Shown: positions 1 to 11,086 of the stretch, in pieces
How the letters are laid out: the number at the start of each line of letters is the position of its first letter
How positions within the stretch are numbered: position 1 is the stretch's first letter
Origin: Flavobacterium wongokense
Lineage (GTDB): Bacteria; Bacteroidota; Bacteroidia; Flavobacteriales; Flavobacteriaceae
Assembly (NCBI RefSeq): GCF_021608265.1
Contig: NZ_JAKIHP010000005.1
Location: 1 to 64,000 of the forward strand
Length of the DNA stretch: 64,000 nt
Direction of reading: 5' to 3'
Program-made: the position numbers and the translations under genes
Notes under the pieces: model-generated
Databases searched by the model: none
Seen by the model: the letters and a program-made list of their open reading frames with translations, nothing else
What the model was told of the DNA's origin: nothing

Positions 1-1173
1 CGCTCCCGCAGGAACGGTCCATACATAACTGTAAGTACCTGCAGGGGTTGGCGTAGCCGTTACCGTGGCAGGTGTGCCCTGGCATACCGGAGCACTGGTT
101 ACCGTAACCGTAGGGTTTGGATTAATCGTAATGGTAACAGTAGCGGTATCGGTTGCACATAGGGCTGACGATACTGTATAAGTAAATACATAAGGACTTC
201 CTGCCAAAGTCATGGTAGAAGGATCAATTGTTCCCTGAAACCCATTTGTTGTAGGCATTGGACCTGTCCAAACTCCCGTCGTATCTGGTGTTCCTCCTAA
301 TAAATCGAATAAGTCAATTGGATTTGTGGTTGGTATTTGGCTGACACAAATCCCTCTGGCTCCATCAGAACCGGCATCATTTGGTTCATAAATATTAACG
401 AGCACATCCAACCTATCGCTACTTTCACAAGGCGGGTCGACAGTTGTAGCATAATAATGCTGGCCATTTACCAAAGGAGTCGATAAGTCCAACGGAACGC
501 CAAAAGTTGACGTCAAATACCAATTATTGTCACCTGAAGCCACCAAATCACCTACTGTTGGAGGAGTTCCGGTATTACAAAACTCTTGTGTTGCTGGTCC
601 GGTTGGAACAGGTACGATACCAACATTCACAAACAGCTGTAATCTTGAAGTCTGGCAACCTGTAGAAGGATTAGTCTGCGCTATATAATATATAGTATTA
701 TCATTAAGTATTGTGGAATTTGAAATGGGTGTACCGCCATTAGGCACGGTATACCACTGTAATCCAACTCCATTTATTACGAATTGTGGATTGGAAGGCG
801 TGGCTAAACTTGCATTGGTAACACAAACCCCTTGGAAATTAGCTCCCGTAGGTGCCGAGTAAACTGTAACGGTAACACTTTGCCTGGTTCCGCAAGTGCC
901 CGTGTTATCATCTGCGAAATAATCCTCTCCATTAACTAATCCTGTAGAATTTGCTAACGCAGTTGTAGAAGTTGCAGTCGCATACCATCTAATACCTCCT
1001 CCATTATTGGTAGCAACAAGATTTGCAACCGTTGGTGATTGAATATCACAAAATGACTGAGCAGAATTTGTAACAGTAGGACATTGAGAATATACTATTT
1101 CATTACATGTCAAAAGCGACACAAATAAAATTAAGTAAGCAAAATGGTTTTTAATAAGAGTAATTATCCTCAT
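1..1173 (-). CDS. Secreted Ig/PKD-like repeat protein, C-terminus outside window
   Basis: The frame is open for all 391 codons from an ATG at 1173 to the left edge, so only the N-terminal part is present. Residues 1-30 form a signal peptide with a hydrophobic core ending in VYSQ. The rest is Thr/Val/Asn/Gly-rich with repeated blocks that contain paired cysteines and WY motifs (IRWYATAT, LQWYTVP), then a PKD/SprB-like stretch of alternating T and V ending at the edge. This composition is typical of large T9SS-exported flavobacterial adhesins or gliding-associated surface proteins. The T9SS tail would lie outside the window and cannot be checked, and no specific ligand can be named. It is followed on its 5' side by an AT-rich intergenic region. 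Confidence 0.75.
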   Translation of the reverse strand, partial: MRIITLIKNHFAYLILFVSLLTCNEIVYSQCPTVTNSAQSFCDIQSPTVANLVATNNGGGIRWYATATSTTALANSTGLVNGEDYFADDNTGTCGTRQSVTVTVYSAPTGANFQGVCVTNASLATPSNPQFVINGVGLQWYTVPNGGTPISNSTILNDNTIYYIAQTNPSTGCQTSRLQLFVNVGIVPVPTGPATQEFCNTGTPPTVGDLVASGDNNWYLTSTFGVPLDLSTPLVNGQHYYATTVDPPCESSDRLDVLVNIYEPNDAGSDGARGICVSQIPTTNPIDLFDLLGGTPDTTGVWTGPMPTTNGFQGTIDPSTMTLAGSPYVFTYTVSSALCATDTATVTITINPNPTVTVTSAPVCQGTPATVTATPTPAGTYSYVWTVPAGA

Positions 1174-1543
1174 AAGCAATTCAGTTTTTGAACTATTTTT
1201 TACTCTGGATGTGATACTCTTCCTCTTAATATTTTGTTAAAAAAATAAGTTGGAATTCGACAGTATACACCTAAGCAAAAAAAGCTTCCACTATATTACT
1301 CATTATAATAGTCAGAGGTTTTCACTTATTAAAATGTTATAAACAAAATAATCAACATTATTAACAATAAACTTGCAAATAAAAATAATTTTAATTTATT
1401 GATTTACAATTATTTAAATTAAATAAAATAACAAACCAGAAGTTTTCAATAATTTTTCAAGCTTCTTAAAAATAAAAAATTGTTAATAAGTCTAAATCGA
1501 AATTTAGACCCATTAACAATAAAATGTTAAAATTTTTAAGAAA
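1174..1543. other. AT-rich intergenic region with a terminator
   Basis: These 370 bases separate the surface-protein start at 1173 from the flavin-enzyme stop at 1544. No convincing reading frame is present. The right part holds the long hairpin at 1480-1519. The left part should hold the promoter of the surface-protein gene, but no exact TAnnTTTG box was found on the minus strand. Confidence 0.6.
1480..1519 (-). terminator. Intrinsic terminator after the flavin-enzyme gene
   Basis: Outer arms TTGTTAAT/ATTAACAA and inner arms GTCTAAAT/ATTTAGAC are perfect. They are separated by a 2x2 internal loop and closed by a CGAA tetraloop. On the minus strand a T-rich run follows. A further outer pair (1463-1473 with 1532-1542) extends the structure almost to the stop codon at 1544. 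Confidence 0.75.
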
Positions 1544-2488
1544 TTAAAATTTCAAATCGCGAATTTCATTTCGGGAAAATTCGAATTCTGAAATGACTTC
1601 ATTGATGATATCCGTAACTGATTTAATTTCATGGATTAAACCTGCAATCTGACCTATTTCAAGCTCTCCTTCTACCAAATCTCCTTCAAACATCCCCTTC
1701 TTTGCCCTGGCTCTTCCTAAAAGTGCTTTCAAATCCTCAGTCGTTGGGCATTCCGAATACAATTCCTGAATATCATTGTAAAATTTGTTTTTAATTAACC
1801 GCACCGGAGCAAGCTCTTTCAGGGTAAGTTGCGTGTCCCCTTCTTTTACATCTACTATTGTCTGCTTAAAATTATCGTGTGACGAACTTTCAAAGGATGC
1901 CGCAAAACGGGAACCCATCTGAACCCCATCCGCACCTAAAACCATAGCAGCCAACATTCCTTTTCCGGTAGCTATACCGCCGGCAGCTATTAACGGAATA
2001 TTTATCTGTTCCTTAACCATTGGAATCAAGGTTAGTGTTGTGGTCTCTTCCCTCCCATTATGCCCACCGGCCTCAAAACCTTCGGCAACAACAGCATCTA
2101 CTCCGGCTTCCTGAGCTTTCAGGGCAAACTTGGAACTGCTTACAACATGTACAACAGTAATTCCTTTTTCCTTTAAATAAGCCGTCCAGGTTTTTGGGTT
2201 TCCAGCCGAAGTAAAAACAATTTTCACCTCTTCTTCAATGATAATCTGGATGATTTCTTCAATATTGGGATATAACATTGGGACATTTACCCCAAACGGT
2301 TTGTCAGTTGCTTTTTTGCATTTTTGGATATGCCCGCGTAAAACATCAGGATACATTGATCCTGCTCCTATTAAACCTAAACCTCCTGCATTACTAACTG
2401 CACTTGCTAATTTATAACCACTATTCCAAATCATTCCTCCCTGAACAATTGGATATTTTATATTGAAAAGTTGGGTAATTTTATTCAT
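1544..2488 (-). CDS. Nitronate monooxygenase / FabK-like flavin oxidoreductase
   Basis: A 314-residue TIM-barrel FMN enzyme of the nitronate monooxygenase/FabK family. The N-terminal PIVQGGM motif (residues 13-19) and the GFEAGGH motif are visible; His143 in GGH is the family's catalytic histidine. The phosphate-binding AAGGIATGKG and GADGVQMGSRF stretches lie at about 168-195. Members either oxidise alkyl nitronates or reduce enoyl-ACP, and the sequence alone does not separate the two roles. The ATG overlaps the stop of the upstream protease gene by one base (TAATG), so translation is probably coupled. It is the last gene of the mnmA-protease set and is followed by a terminator. Confidence 0.85.
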   Translation of the reverse strand: MNKITQLFNIKYPIVQGGMIWNSGYKLASAVSNAGGLGLIGAGSMYPDVLRGHIQKCKKATDKPFGVNVPMLYPNIEEIIQIIIEEEVKIVFTSAGNPKTWTAYLKEKGITVVHVVSSSKFALKAQEAGVDAVVAEGFEAGGHNGREETTTLTLIPMVKEQINIPLIAAGGIATGKGMLAAMVLGADGVQMGSRFAASFESSSHDNFKQTIVDVKEGDTQLTLKELAPVRLIKNKFYNDIQELYSECPTTEDLKALLGRARAKKGMFEGDLVEGELEIGQIAGLIHEIKSVTDIINEVISEFEFSRNEIRDLKF

Positions 2489-4098
2489 TAATTTTTAATG
2501 ATTTTTCCGGATTGAACAAAGGAATTGCTCTCTATTTTATAAAGGTAAACACCTATATTTAGGTTTTCCAATGAAACTGATTCAGTTGCATCGATTGTTT
2601 TTTCAAAAACACTTTGACCCAAAGCATTGCACAAAGTTACTTTAGCCTGATCAAAATTATCAGGAAAAGAAACATGCAGATTGTCATGCGCCGGATTGGG
2701 ATATACTAAAAATTTCGCTTTGCTGATATCATTTACTGAAAGGGCATTATTCAGCGCCAATTGAAAATCCGGAATCCCATAACCAAATTGATTGTTAGGA
2801 TTGGCAAATCTATCTGCCGATTGCTTTACAAAATCGATTACCTGTTGGTTTGTTAAATCAGGAACTGCCTGCCAAAAGCTTGCAATCATTCCGGCCATAA
2901 TCGGACACGAAAAGGAAGTGCCGCTTGCTGTTTGAACATTACCATTTATATTGGCCACAACAGAAGCCTGTCCCTGAGCCATTACATCGGGCTTTATCCT
3001 GCCGTCAAATGTAGGCCCTACTGAACTGAAGGTGGCAAAGGTTTCATCTGATTTTACGGCACCAACAGCCAATACATGTGAAGCTTCAGCCGGTGAACCC
3101 GGATGGTTTAACGGCGCAGGGCTTGCGCCAGAATTGCCTGCACTGCCAACAATAATCATCCCTTTGCTAAAAGCAATATTAGCTCCTTTTGAAGCGAATG
3201 CATCGTCACCTGTGAATTCGTCATAAACATGCCCATAATTCGGATTATCAAATTCATAATAGCTGAGCGATGTAGAAATGACATCTGCACCAAGCCTGTC
3301 AGCCTCTTCTGCTCCTTCAACCCAATAACTTTCTTCAACAGGATTTTCCTGAGAAACATCTTCAGTAACAAATAAATAATATTGAGCATCAGGTGCAGTT
3401 CCCACCAATTGGCCGTCGACATAACCTCCCATACAGGAAAGCGTCATTGTTCCGTGATTGTGCAAAGAATAAACATTGGTGTCCTGAGTTACAAAATTGT
3501 AACCTCCCAAAATTAGATTATTATCAAACAAACGTTGGAATGGCGCAGTCGAATCGACATTGATAAACCCCGAATCCAAAACGGCTATTATTTTACCTGC
3601 ACCTGTATAATTAGCCTGATGCAGTAAATGACCATTAAGCATTTGAATCTGATTGTCGGAATTCCCATAATTAAAAATGGTCGCTACATCCATTTGCTTG
3701 TTTACCGGAACTATAGTTCTTGGAATTGGTTTTTTCAGATTTAACGAAGCATCTGCAAAACGAATGTGGTCTACAAATGACAATTGCGTTAGCGAATTAA
3801 TATCATCAACACTTCCGCGCACATGGACACAATTCATCCATTTGGATTTGGCCATTACTTCAATCCCTGTAGTCGCCATCACACCATCTATGTAAGGTTG
3901 GTAAACAGGGACATCATTTACATTTAATGCAATTCCCTGGTTGGCTCTTCTGTCGAGCGCTCTTTGGGTAAGAAAATTTAATGGCGTTGCCAATTGTGTA
4001 GCGGCATCGGGTTTATCAGTAAAGAAAACCCAGGCATCTTCCTGAGAATATCCAAAATAACCCAGAAGGACAAATAGAGTAACGAAGAGTTTGTTCAT
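2488..4098 (-). CDS. Secreted S8 (subtilisin-like) serine protease with T9SS tail
   Basis: A 536-residue subtilase. The signal peptide is residues 1-19 (ending GYSQ) and a pro-region follows to about 150. The catalytic triad is visible: Asp175 in VLDSG, His215 in HNHGT, Ser395 in GTSFSCP, with the oxyanion Asn322 in SAGNSG. The last ~75 residues, starting with YPNPAHDN and ending GKIIKN, are a T9SS type A sorting domain, so the enzyme should cross the outer membrane and be released or anchored. The gene lies 27 bp downstream of mnmA and overlaps the next gene by one base. The substrate is unknown. Confidence 0.93.
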   Translation of the reverse strand: MNKLFVTLFVLLGYFGYSQEDAWVFFTDKPDAATQLATPLNFLTQRALDRRANQGIALNVNDVPVYQPYIDGVMATTGIEVMAKSKWMNCVHVRGSVDDINSLTQLSFVDHIRFADASLNLKKPIPRTIVPVNKQMDVATIFNYGNSDNQIQMLNGHLLHQANYTGAGKIIAVLDSGFINVDSTAPFQRLFDNNLILGGYNFVTQDTNVYSLHNHGTMTLSCMGGYVDGQLVGTAPDAQYYLFVTEDVSQENPVEESYWVEGAEEADRLGADVISTSLSYYEFDNPNYGHVYDEFTGDDAFASKGANIAFSKGMIIVGSAGNSGASPAPLNHPGSPAEASHVLAVGAVKSDETFATFSSVGPTFDGRIKPDVMAQGQASVVANINGNVQTASGTSFSCPIMAGMIASFWQAVPDLTNQQVIDFVKQSADRFANPNNQFGYGIPDFQLALNNALSVNDISKAKFLVYPNPAHDNLHVSFPDNFDQAKVTLCNALGQSVFEKTIDATESVSLENLNIGVYLYKIESNSFVQSGKIIKN

Positions 4099-4125
4099 AG
4101 CATTGATTCGTTAGAAAAAGCTAAT

Positions 4126-5313
4126 TTATGAAATTACTCCTGAACCAACTAATTCATCGTCAATATTCCAGGCTACGAACTGTCCTTCAGTAATAGCAGA
4201 TTGTGGTTCGTCAAAGCATACATACAAACCGCTTTCGAATTGGTAAAGGGTAGCTTTCTGTAAAGCCTGACGGTATCTGATTCGTGCCATGACTTCCATT
4301 GTTTCTCCATTTTTTAAAGCCAAATCTTCTCTTATCCAATGGATTTCAGAAGGCTGAACGCGAAGCGTTTTTCTTAATAAACCTGGATGGTTTGGACCTT
4401 GTCCGGTATAAATTGCATTCGACTGTACATCGGTAGCGATTATAAAAAGTGCTTCTTTGGTTCCGCCCACATTCAGGCCTTTACGTTGTCCGATGGTAAA
4501 ATAGTGCGCACCCTGATGTTTGCCAACAATTTTTCCATCTTCAGGTGAATAGGCAATCCCTTGGGAGTCAAAAGCCAATTGTTCTTCCAGTGAATTAAAC
4601 GTTGGCTGCTCTTGATTATATATTGGGCTATTGGCATCAATTTCATAAATCAAACCTTCTTTTGGCTGCAATTGTTGCTGCAAAAATTCTGGCAAACGAA
4701 CCTTTCCAATAAAACATAATCCTTGTGAATCTTTCTTTTCGGCAGTAACCAAATCCAACTGGGTTGCAATTTCACGAACTTCAGGTTTGGTCAATTCACC
4801 TATCGGGAATAAGGATTTTGCCAATTGTTCCTGCGATAACTGGCATAAAAAATACGACTGGTCTTTATTTCCATCTTTTCCGGCAAGTAATTGATAAACC
4901 GGATTTCCATTTACCTCAACCTCTCCTTTTCTGCAATAATGACCTGTTGCAACATAATCCGCGCCAAGCGACAAGGCAATTTTCATAAAAACATCAAACT
5001 TGATTTCGCGATTGCACAATACGTCGGGATTCGGAGTTCTTCCCTGCTCATATTCGTTGAACATATAGTCCACGATTTTCTCTTTGTACTGTTCGCTTAA
5101 ATCAACTGTCTGGAAAGGAATCCCAAGTTTTTCGGCTACAAGTAGTGCATCATTGCTGTCTTCAAGCCATGGGCATTCATTGGAAATGGTAACCGAATCA
5201 TCGTGCCAGTTTTTCATAAAAAGACCAATGACTTCATAGCCCTGCTCCTTTAAAAGATAAGCAGCAACGCTCGAATCAACACCACCAGAAAGTCCAACAA
5301 CAACTCGTTTCAT
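4126..5313 (-). CDS. mnmA: tRNA-specific 2-thiouridylase MnmA
   Basis: A 395-residue cytosolic enzyme that thiolates U34 of tRNAs for Lys, Glu and Gln. The N-terminal PP-loop SGGVDSS (residues 9-15) binds ATP. The two catalytic cysteines are Cys100 in VLCNREIKF and Cys200 in GLCFIGK, in the expected order. Length and both motifs fit the family. The start is the only ATG in front of the PP-loop. A -7 box lies upstream inside the loop of a terminator hairpin (5334-5359). It probably leads an operon with the S8 protease and flavin enzyme. Confidence 0.97.
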   Translation of the reverse strand: MKRVVVGLSGGVDSSVAAYLLKEQGYEVIGLFMKNWHDDSVTISNECPWLEDSNDALLVAEKLGIPFQTVDLSEQYKEKIVDYMFNEYEQGRTPNPDVLCNREIKFDVFMKIALSLGADYVATGHYCRKGEVEVNGNPVYQLLAGKDGNKDQSYFLCQLSQEQLAKSLFPIGELTKPEVREIATQLDLVTAEKKDSQGLCFIGKVRLPEFLQQQLQPKEGLIYEIDANSPIYNQEQPTFNSLEEQLAFDSQGIAYSPEDGKIVGKHQGAHYFTIGQRKGLNVGGTKEALFIIATDVQSNAIYTGQGPNHPGLLRKTLRVQPSEIHWIREDLALKNGETMEVMARIRYRQALQKATLYQFESGLYVCFDEPQSAITEGQFVAWNIDDELVGSGVIS

Positions 5314-5333
5314 ATCAATCTATAAACAAAAAA

Positions 5334-5359
5334 AATTTGCGGCAAAGTTACCGCAAATT
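5334..5359 (-). terminator. Terminator of the MORN-repeat gene
   Basis: A perfect 9-bp stem AATTTGCGG/CCGCAAATT with an 8-nt loop is followed on the minus strand by TTTTTTTTG. It lies between the MORN-protein stop (5414) and the mnmA start (5313). Confidence 0.75.
5343..5350 (-). promoter_or_regulatory. Candidate -7 box of mnmA
   Basis: The minus strand reads TAACTTTG, an exact match to the Bacteroidetes -7 consensus TAnnTTTG, 29 bp before the mnmA ATG. It coincides exactly with the loop of the terminator hairpin. No TTG box was found at the expected -33 distance. Confidence 0.45.
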
Positions 5360-5413
5360 CTGTAAAATTATGTGTTTCAATATCAGTTATAATAATCCGA
5401 AAGTAGACAAAAG

Positions 5414-6241
5414 TTATTTGGTCATTTTCCGACCCATTTTTTCATCGATGTTATCCTGTGGAATTTTGGTTTCGTCCTTAACTTCAACCCTCACATCGCC
5501 TTGTTTTGGCATCACAGGTTTTTTGAAGTTTTTATTTTGATAATTCATGTTCACGTCTTTCAACTTTCCTTTCTGGAGCATTTTCCACATGCCAACTTTC
5601 TTGCCGTTTTTATACATTCCCTGCCCTGAAACCTGCCCATCAACATTCCTGTAAATCGTCTGCCCATCATAGACTCCGTTTTTATAAACCGATTCTTCAA
5701 GAACGATTCCGTTTTCGGCAGTACTTTTATAAGGCCCGTTTTTAATTCCGTCCTTATAGCTCGTCTCTTCTGCTATTTCGCCACTTTTATAAAAAACTTT
5801 CCGAATGCCATTCAATTTACCATTCACATATATTTCAGAAGTCATTACCGACGGCAGGTCTTCATGATAATATTTCCACTCGCCTTCAAATTGCTTGTTT
5901 ACCAATTTACCTTCACTTACCTTATGTTTATTCTGATTGTAAAAAATTGTATAACAGGAATTATCCTTTGCGTTGAATTCTCTAGTCGCTATTACAGTTC
6001 CGGCTTTGGTATCATCAAAAAATTTGAACATCCCAACTTCTTTACCGTGCTCAAAAGTTCCTTCATAACGCGGTCGTTTTGACTCTTCGTAAACGCCTTT
6101 CCAAAGTCCGTGTTTCTGCCCGTTTTCATCCAGTTTATTAATGTTTTGGGCAAAACCAACAGTGGTTAAAAACAATAAGGCAATAATGTATTTACTCACG
6201 TGGGTTAATTTTTTTTGGTGTTCGTGAACCTGTGGTTTCAT
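5414..6241 (-). CDS. Secreted MORN/YwqK-type repeat protein
   Basis: A 275-residue protein built of repeated NGxxxGxxxxY-type units, for example GTFEHGKEVGMF, KDGIKNGPYKS and YKNGVYDGQTIY, which mark the toxin-antitoxin YwqK/MORN repeat family. A hydrophobic segment ending GFAQ is a signal peptide, so the protein is exported; the antitoxin name in the family should not be taken literally. The ATG at 6241 gives an unusually long n-region of about 14 residues. A GTG at 6199 would give a normal signal peptide (VSKYIIALLF) and is a real alternative. It stands alone between proC and a terminator. Confidence 0.75.
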   Translation of the reverse strand: MKPQVHEHQKKLTHVSKYIIALLFLTTVGFAQNINKLDENGQKHGLWKGVYEESKRPRYEGTFEHGKEVGMFKFFDDTKAGTVIATREFNAKDNSCYTIFYNQNKHKVSEGKLVNKQFEGEWKYYHEDLPSVMTSEIYVNGKLNGIRKVFYKSGEIAEETSYKDGIKNGPYKSTAENGIVLEESVYKNGVYDGQTIYRNVDGQVSGQGMYKNGKKVGMWKMLQKGKLKDVNMNYQNKNFKKPVMPKQGDVRVEVKDETKIPQDNIDEKMGRKMTK

Positions 6242-6303
6242 GATTTTAATTTTTATATAAACGAAAAAAATTCGGTTTTAGTATTCAAAAATGGTTCCAA
6301 AAT

Positions 6304-7104
6304 TTAAGATCCCAATTCCAGTGCCCTGTCGTTGGCAGCTTTGACAGCTTGCACAATTGTTTTTTCCAAAACTCCTTTTTCAAAAACCTGCAACGCCCTT
6401 TCGGTAGTTCCGCCTTTTGAAGCCACCTTTGCAATCCATTCTTCGTTGGATATTGAATAGCTGTTCTGAATGGCAACCGAACCCATAAATGTTTGGTTTA
6501 CCAATAATTCTGCTTCCGATTCATTGAATCCCAAATCGACTGCGGCCTTTATCATCGATTGCATAAAATAAAAGACATAGGCTGGTCCGCTTCCCGAAAT
6601 GGCTGTAGCGGCATCAATCAGTTTTTCATTCTCGACATAAACCGATTTCCCGGTTGTATTGATAAGGTTCTGGATGATGAATAATTCCTTTCGATCCACA
6701 TTTGCCGAAGCGGAAAACACTGTCATTCCCATTCCGATTTGGGTTGGGATATTAGGCATCGACCGCACTATTTTGGAACAGGAAAGTGCCAACTCTAATT
6801 TGGCTAATGTTATACCGGCCATGACCGAAAAAATAATCTGGTTGTCTTTCAGGAATGGCTTTATTGATTGTGCCAACACATCAAAATCCTGTGGTTTTAC
6901 AGCCAAAATCACGATGTCAAAATCGCTGATCCTGTTAGTGGCAACCTGCGAAAAATTGACTCTTGGAATGCTGGTTTCTGCCATAGCGGAATTCTCATTC
7001 CGAACCAAAACAAAAATATCTTCCGGCTTGATGAATCGCGAGCTGATAAAACTATTTGCATAGGTTTTACCCATGTTCCCGTAACCTACAATTAAAACTT
7101 TCAT
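6304..7104 (-). CDS. proC: Pyrroline-5-carboxylate reductase
   Basis: A 266-residue enzyme that reduces 1-pyrroline-5-carboxylate to proline with NAD(P)H, the last step of proline synthesis. The N-terminal Rossmann motif GYGNMG (residues 7-12), the central GSGPAYVFYFM motif and the C-terminal GGTTERAL motif are all present in family order, and the length is standard. It begins after the yidC terminator and therefore needs its own promoter, although no exact -7 box was seen. The gap to the MORN gene is 62 bp. Confidence 0.96.
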   Translation of the reverse strand: MKVLIVGYGNMGKTYANSFISSRFIKPEDIFVLVRNENSAMAETSIPRVNFSQVATNRISDFDIVILAVKPQDFDVLAQSIKPFLKDNQIIFSVMAGITLAKLELALSCSKIVRSMPNIPTQIGMGMTVFSASANVDRKELFIIQNLINTTGKSVYVENEKLIDAATAISGSGPAYVFYFMQSMIKAAVDLGFNESEAELLVNQTFMGSVAIQNSYSISNEEWIAKVASKGGTTERALQVFEKGVLEKTIVQAVKAANDRALELGS

Positions 7105-7122
7105 GGCTGTTATAAATTAAAA

Positions 7123-7156
7123 AACCCTGTTTAAAGATAGGTGTTTAAACAGAGTT
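7123..7156 (-). terminator. Terminator of the pyrG-yidC unit
   Basis: The arms AACcCTGTTTAAA and TTTAAACAGaGTT pair over 12 positions with one mismatch and an 8-nt loop. On the minus strand the stem is followed by TTTTTTAATTT. It lies 22 bp after the yidC stop. Confidence 0.75.
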
Positions 7157-7178
7157 TTGAAAATGTATCGTTGAAATA

Positions 7179-9077
7179 TTATTTCTTTTTGTTTTGGATT
7201 TGCTTTTGGGCTTCAGCCTGTTCCATCATTTCGCGCATCTTCTTTTGGAATTTGCCTTCGGTTTTTGGCTTAGCTTTATTTTCCTGGATTTGGGCATGGA
7301 TTTTTTCGCTGTCGATAAAATATCTTTTGATAACCAACATAATTCCGATGGTAATCAAATTGGAAATGAAGTTATACAAACTCAATCCCGAACCATAGCT
7401 GTTGAAGAAAATCAACATCATTACCGGTGAAACATAAATCATGATTTTCATGATTTTAGCCATATCCGGCATTCCGTCCTGTTGTGGTTGTGCCATTGCC
7501 TGATCGCCCGAAGTCATTTTCATATAGAAGAAAATCGCTATTGCAGCCAAAATTGGGAACAAACTGATATGGTCTCCATACAACGGAATATGGAACGGCA
7601 ACTTGGCTATCTGGTCAAATGAGGATAAATCGTTTGCCCAAAGGAACCCTTTCTGCCTTAATTCAAACGCCGATGGAAAGAACTGGAACGAGGCATACAT
7701 AAACGGAATCTGTATCAATGCCGGAATACAACCCGCCATTGGATTTACGCCCGCTTTGTTGTAAAGCTTCATTGTTTCCTGTTGTTTTTTCATTGGGTCT
7801 TTTTTGAACTTTTCCCCTATTTCCATAATCTCAGGACGCAATACTTTCATCTTTGCCTGCGACAGGAATGACTTGAATGTAATTGGCGACATAGCCAGTT
7901 TTATCAAAATCGTAAAGACAATGATTGCAATTCCCAATCCCATAAACGAGCTCAAAAATCCGAATAGAGGAATGAATATGAATTTGTTAATCCATCCAAA
8001 AATTCCCCAGCCAAGCGGAACAATTTTTTCCATGTTTCGGTCATAAGCCTTCAGGGTTTTATAATCTGTTGGGCCATAATACCAGTTCATTTTATAATCC
8101 AATTCGCCGTTGGTGTAGGCTAATGGCATTGTGGCTTTGTACTGTTTCGTGAAAATCGTATCTTTCTTTTCGTCGTGAACCAAATTTTGGGAATGCAGTT
8201 TTGCTTTCTCAAAAGGGGTTTTGGTTAATAAAATACTTGTAAAGAAGTGTTGCTTGTAGGCAATGAAAGTAGTTTTCTCTGGCTCTTCTTCCTTGTTATC
8301 GCCTTGCCCTACGTAATCAATTTTACCGTCATTGTGCTCAAAATAAATCTCGGCATAACGGTTTTCATAGGAAATGCTTTTCTCATTCCTGTAAGTTTTC
8401 AAATCCCATTGCAGGTCGGCAGGCTTAGCCGTATTCAAAACAGTATTCAATCCTTGCGAATGAATGTCAAAATCAACCAGATATTGGTTTGGCGCCAAAA
8501 CATATTTATACTCCAGGTATTGATCTGCTCCGGCTTTTAATTTCATCGAAAGGATTTGGTTCGCTCCTACTTTGGTTAAAGTCGGCTCAAAATATAAATC
8601 CTTAGTATTTAAAAGTCGGTTATCCTTTGTCTGCAATTGAAGATTAAAACTGGCATTGTTGTCTTTAACAAGTTCAACCAATTTTCCTGAATTCTTTTGG
8701 AATTTTTCGTAATTCTTTAAAACAGCTTCAACGATATAACCTCCTTTGTTGGCAATCTTGAGGCTTACGAATTCGTTTTCTAAAGTCGTGATATTCTCTT
8801 TGGCAGAAGGCAGCGTTGCCGAGTAAGCAAAGCTTCCCAAAGTTCCTTTTAGTTTTTGGATTTGTACTGAATCAGTTGCAGTGGTATCTATTATGGGAGT
8901 TGCAGTTACTTTCGGAGCTGCGGCTGCAGCAGCCTTTGCTGCTTTTTCGGTTTTGGCTTTTTCCAGTTGCTCTTTTTGTTCTGTTTTACTGTTGTTATAC
9001 ATCATCCACATGATGATAACGAATATCAAACCAAAGCCAATAATTGTATTAAAATCTAATTTCTTTTTTTCTTCCAT
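7179..9077 (-). CDS. yidC: Membrane protein insertase YidC
   Basis: A 632-residue inner-membrane insertase that works alone or with SecYEG. An N-terminal membrane anchor (about residues 13-27) follows a short Lys-rich tail. An Ala/Lys-rich linker and a large periplasmic beta domain (about 75-340) come next. The conserved C-terminal translocase core with its hydrophobic segments spans about 360-590 and contains the SPITFKSFLSQAKM region and GCIPALIQIPFM. The tail is Lys/Gln-rich and cytoplasmic, as is usual for ribosome contact. It lies 26 bp downstream of pyrG and is followed by a terminator, so the two genes form an operon. Confidence 0.97.
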   Translation of the reverse strand: MEEKKKLDFNTIIGFGLIFVIIMWMMYNNSKTEQKEQLEKAKTEKAAKAAAAAAPKVTATPIIDTTATDSVQIQKLKGTLGSFAYSATLPSAKENITTLENEFVSLKIANKGGYIVEAVLKNYEKFQKNSGKLVELVKDNNASFNLQLQTKDNRLLNTKDLYFEPTLTKVGANQILSMKLKAGADQYLEYKYVLAPNQYLVDFDIHSQGLNTVLNTAKPADLQWDLKTYRNEKSISYENRYAEIYFEHNDGKIDYVGQGDNKEEEPEKTTFIAYKQHFFTSILLTKTPFEKAKLHSQNLVHDEKKDTIFTKQYKATMPLAYTNGELDYKMNWYYGPTDYKTLKAYDRNMEKIVPLGWGIFGWINKFIFIPLFGFLSSFMGLGIAIIVFTILIKLAMSPITFKSFLSQAKMKVLRPEIMEIGEKFKKDPMKKQQETMKLYNKAGVNPMAGCIPALIQIPFMYASFQFFPSAFELRQKGFLWANDLSSFDQIAKLPFHIPLYGDHISLFPILAAIAIFFYMKMTSGDQAMAQPQQDGMPDMAKIMKIMIYVSPVMMLIFFNSYGSGLSLYNFISNLITIGIMLVIKRYFIDSEKIHAQIQENKAKPKTEGKFQKKMREMMEQAEAQKQIQNKKK

Positions 9078-9103
9078 AATAATGCTGAACCTCTATCAGT
9101 ATG

Positions 9104-10771
<1,668 letters not shown>

Positions 10772-10781
10772 TTAAAATTGG

Positions 10782-10813
10782 ATTGTTAGATTGTTAGATC
10801 GTTAGATTTTTAG
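10782..10813. repeat. Four tandem copies of an 8-bp repeat
   Basis: ATTGTTAG, ATTGTTAG, ATCGTTAG and ATTTTTAG follow each other without spacers. They sit between the end of the DUF3820 gene and the pyrG -7 box, across the region where -33 and upstream contacts of the pyrG promoter would fall. Confidence 0.8.
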
Positions 10814-10848
10814 AAAAAAGAATCTGTTAATCCAATTATGCATGAAGT

Positions 10849-11085
10849 CTAATAATCTTTATTCGGATATTGTTTTTTAATATTCCGAACCAATTCCTCC
10901 AAACCGTTCAATTTGAGTTCATAAACCAATTGCAGTTGCTCGCCAAGCTGTCCTTTTGGAAAGCCTTTATTGCTGTACCAAACCACATAATATTCGGGAA
11001 GATCAATAAGATACCAGCCCTCGTATTTCCCGAAGGGCATTTTTGTATGTGCAAGTTTGATAAGGAGTTTCTGCTGATTATCCAA
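10849..11085 (-). CDS. DUF3820 family protein
   Basis: A 78-residue cytosolic protein with the family signature TKMPFGKYEGWYLIDLPEYY followed by WYSNKGFPKGQLGEQL and LNGLEELV. DUF3820 has no established function; some related domains occur in exonuclease-like proteins. The reading frame has no ATG before the core motif, so the start is a TTG at 11085, one base after the stop of the lipoprotein gene. This tight spacing supports both the TTG start and coupling to the upstream genes. Confidence 0.8.
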   Translation of the reverse strand: MDNQQKLLIKLAHTKMPFGKYEGWYLIDLPEYYVVWYSNKGFPKGQLGEQLQLVYELKLNGLEELVRNIKKQYPNKDY

Positions 11086-11086
11086 A

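Noticed and set aside
1174-1479. Promoter of the left-edge surface-protein gene
   Set aside because: Several AT-rich stretches resemble a -7 box, but none matches TAnnTTTG exactly on the minus strand.
3156-3422. Minus-strand 88-residue frame inside the S8 protease gene
   Set aside because: It is a shadow in another frame of a gene with intact catalytic motifs.
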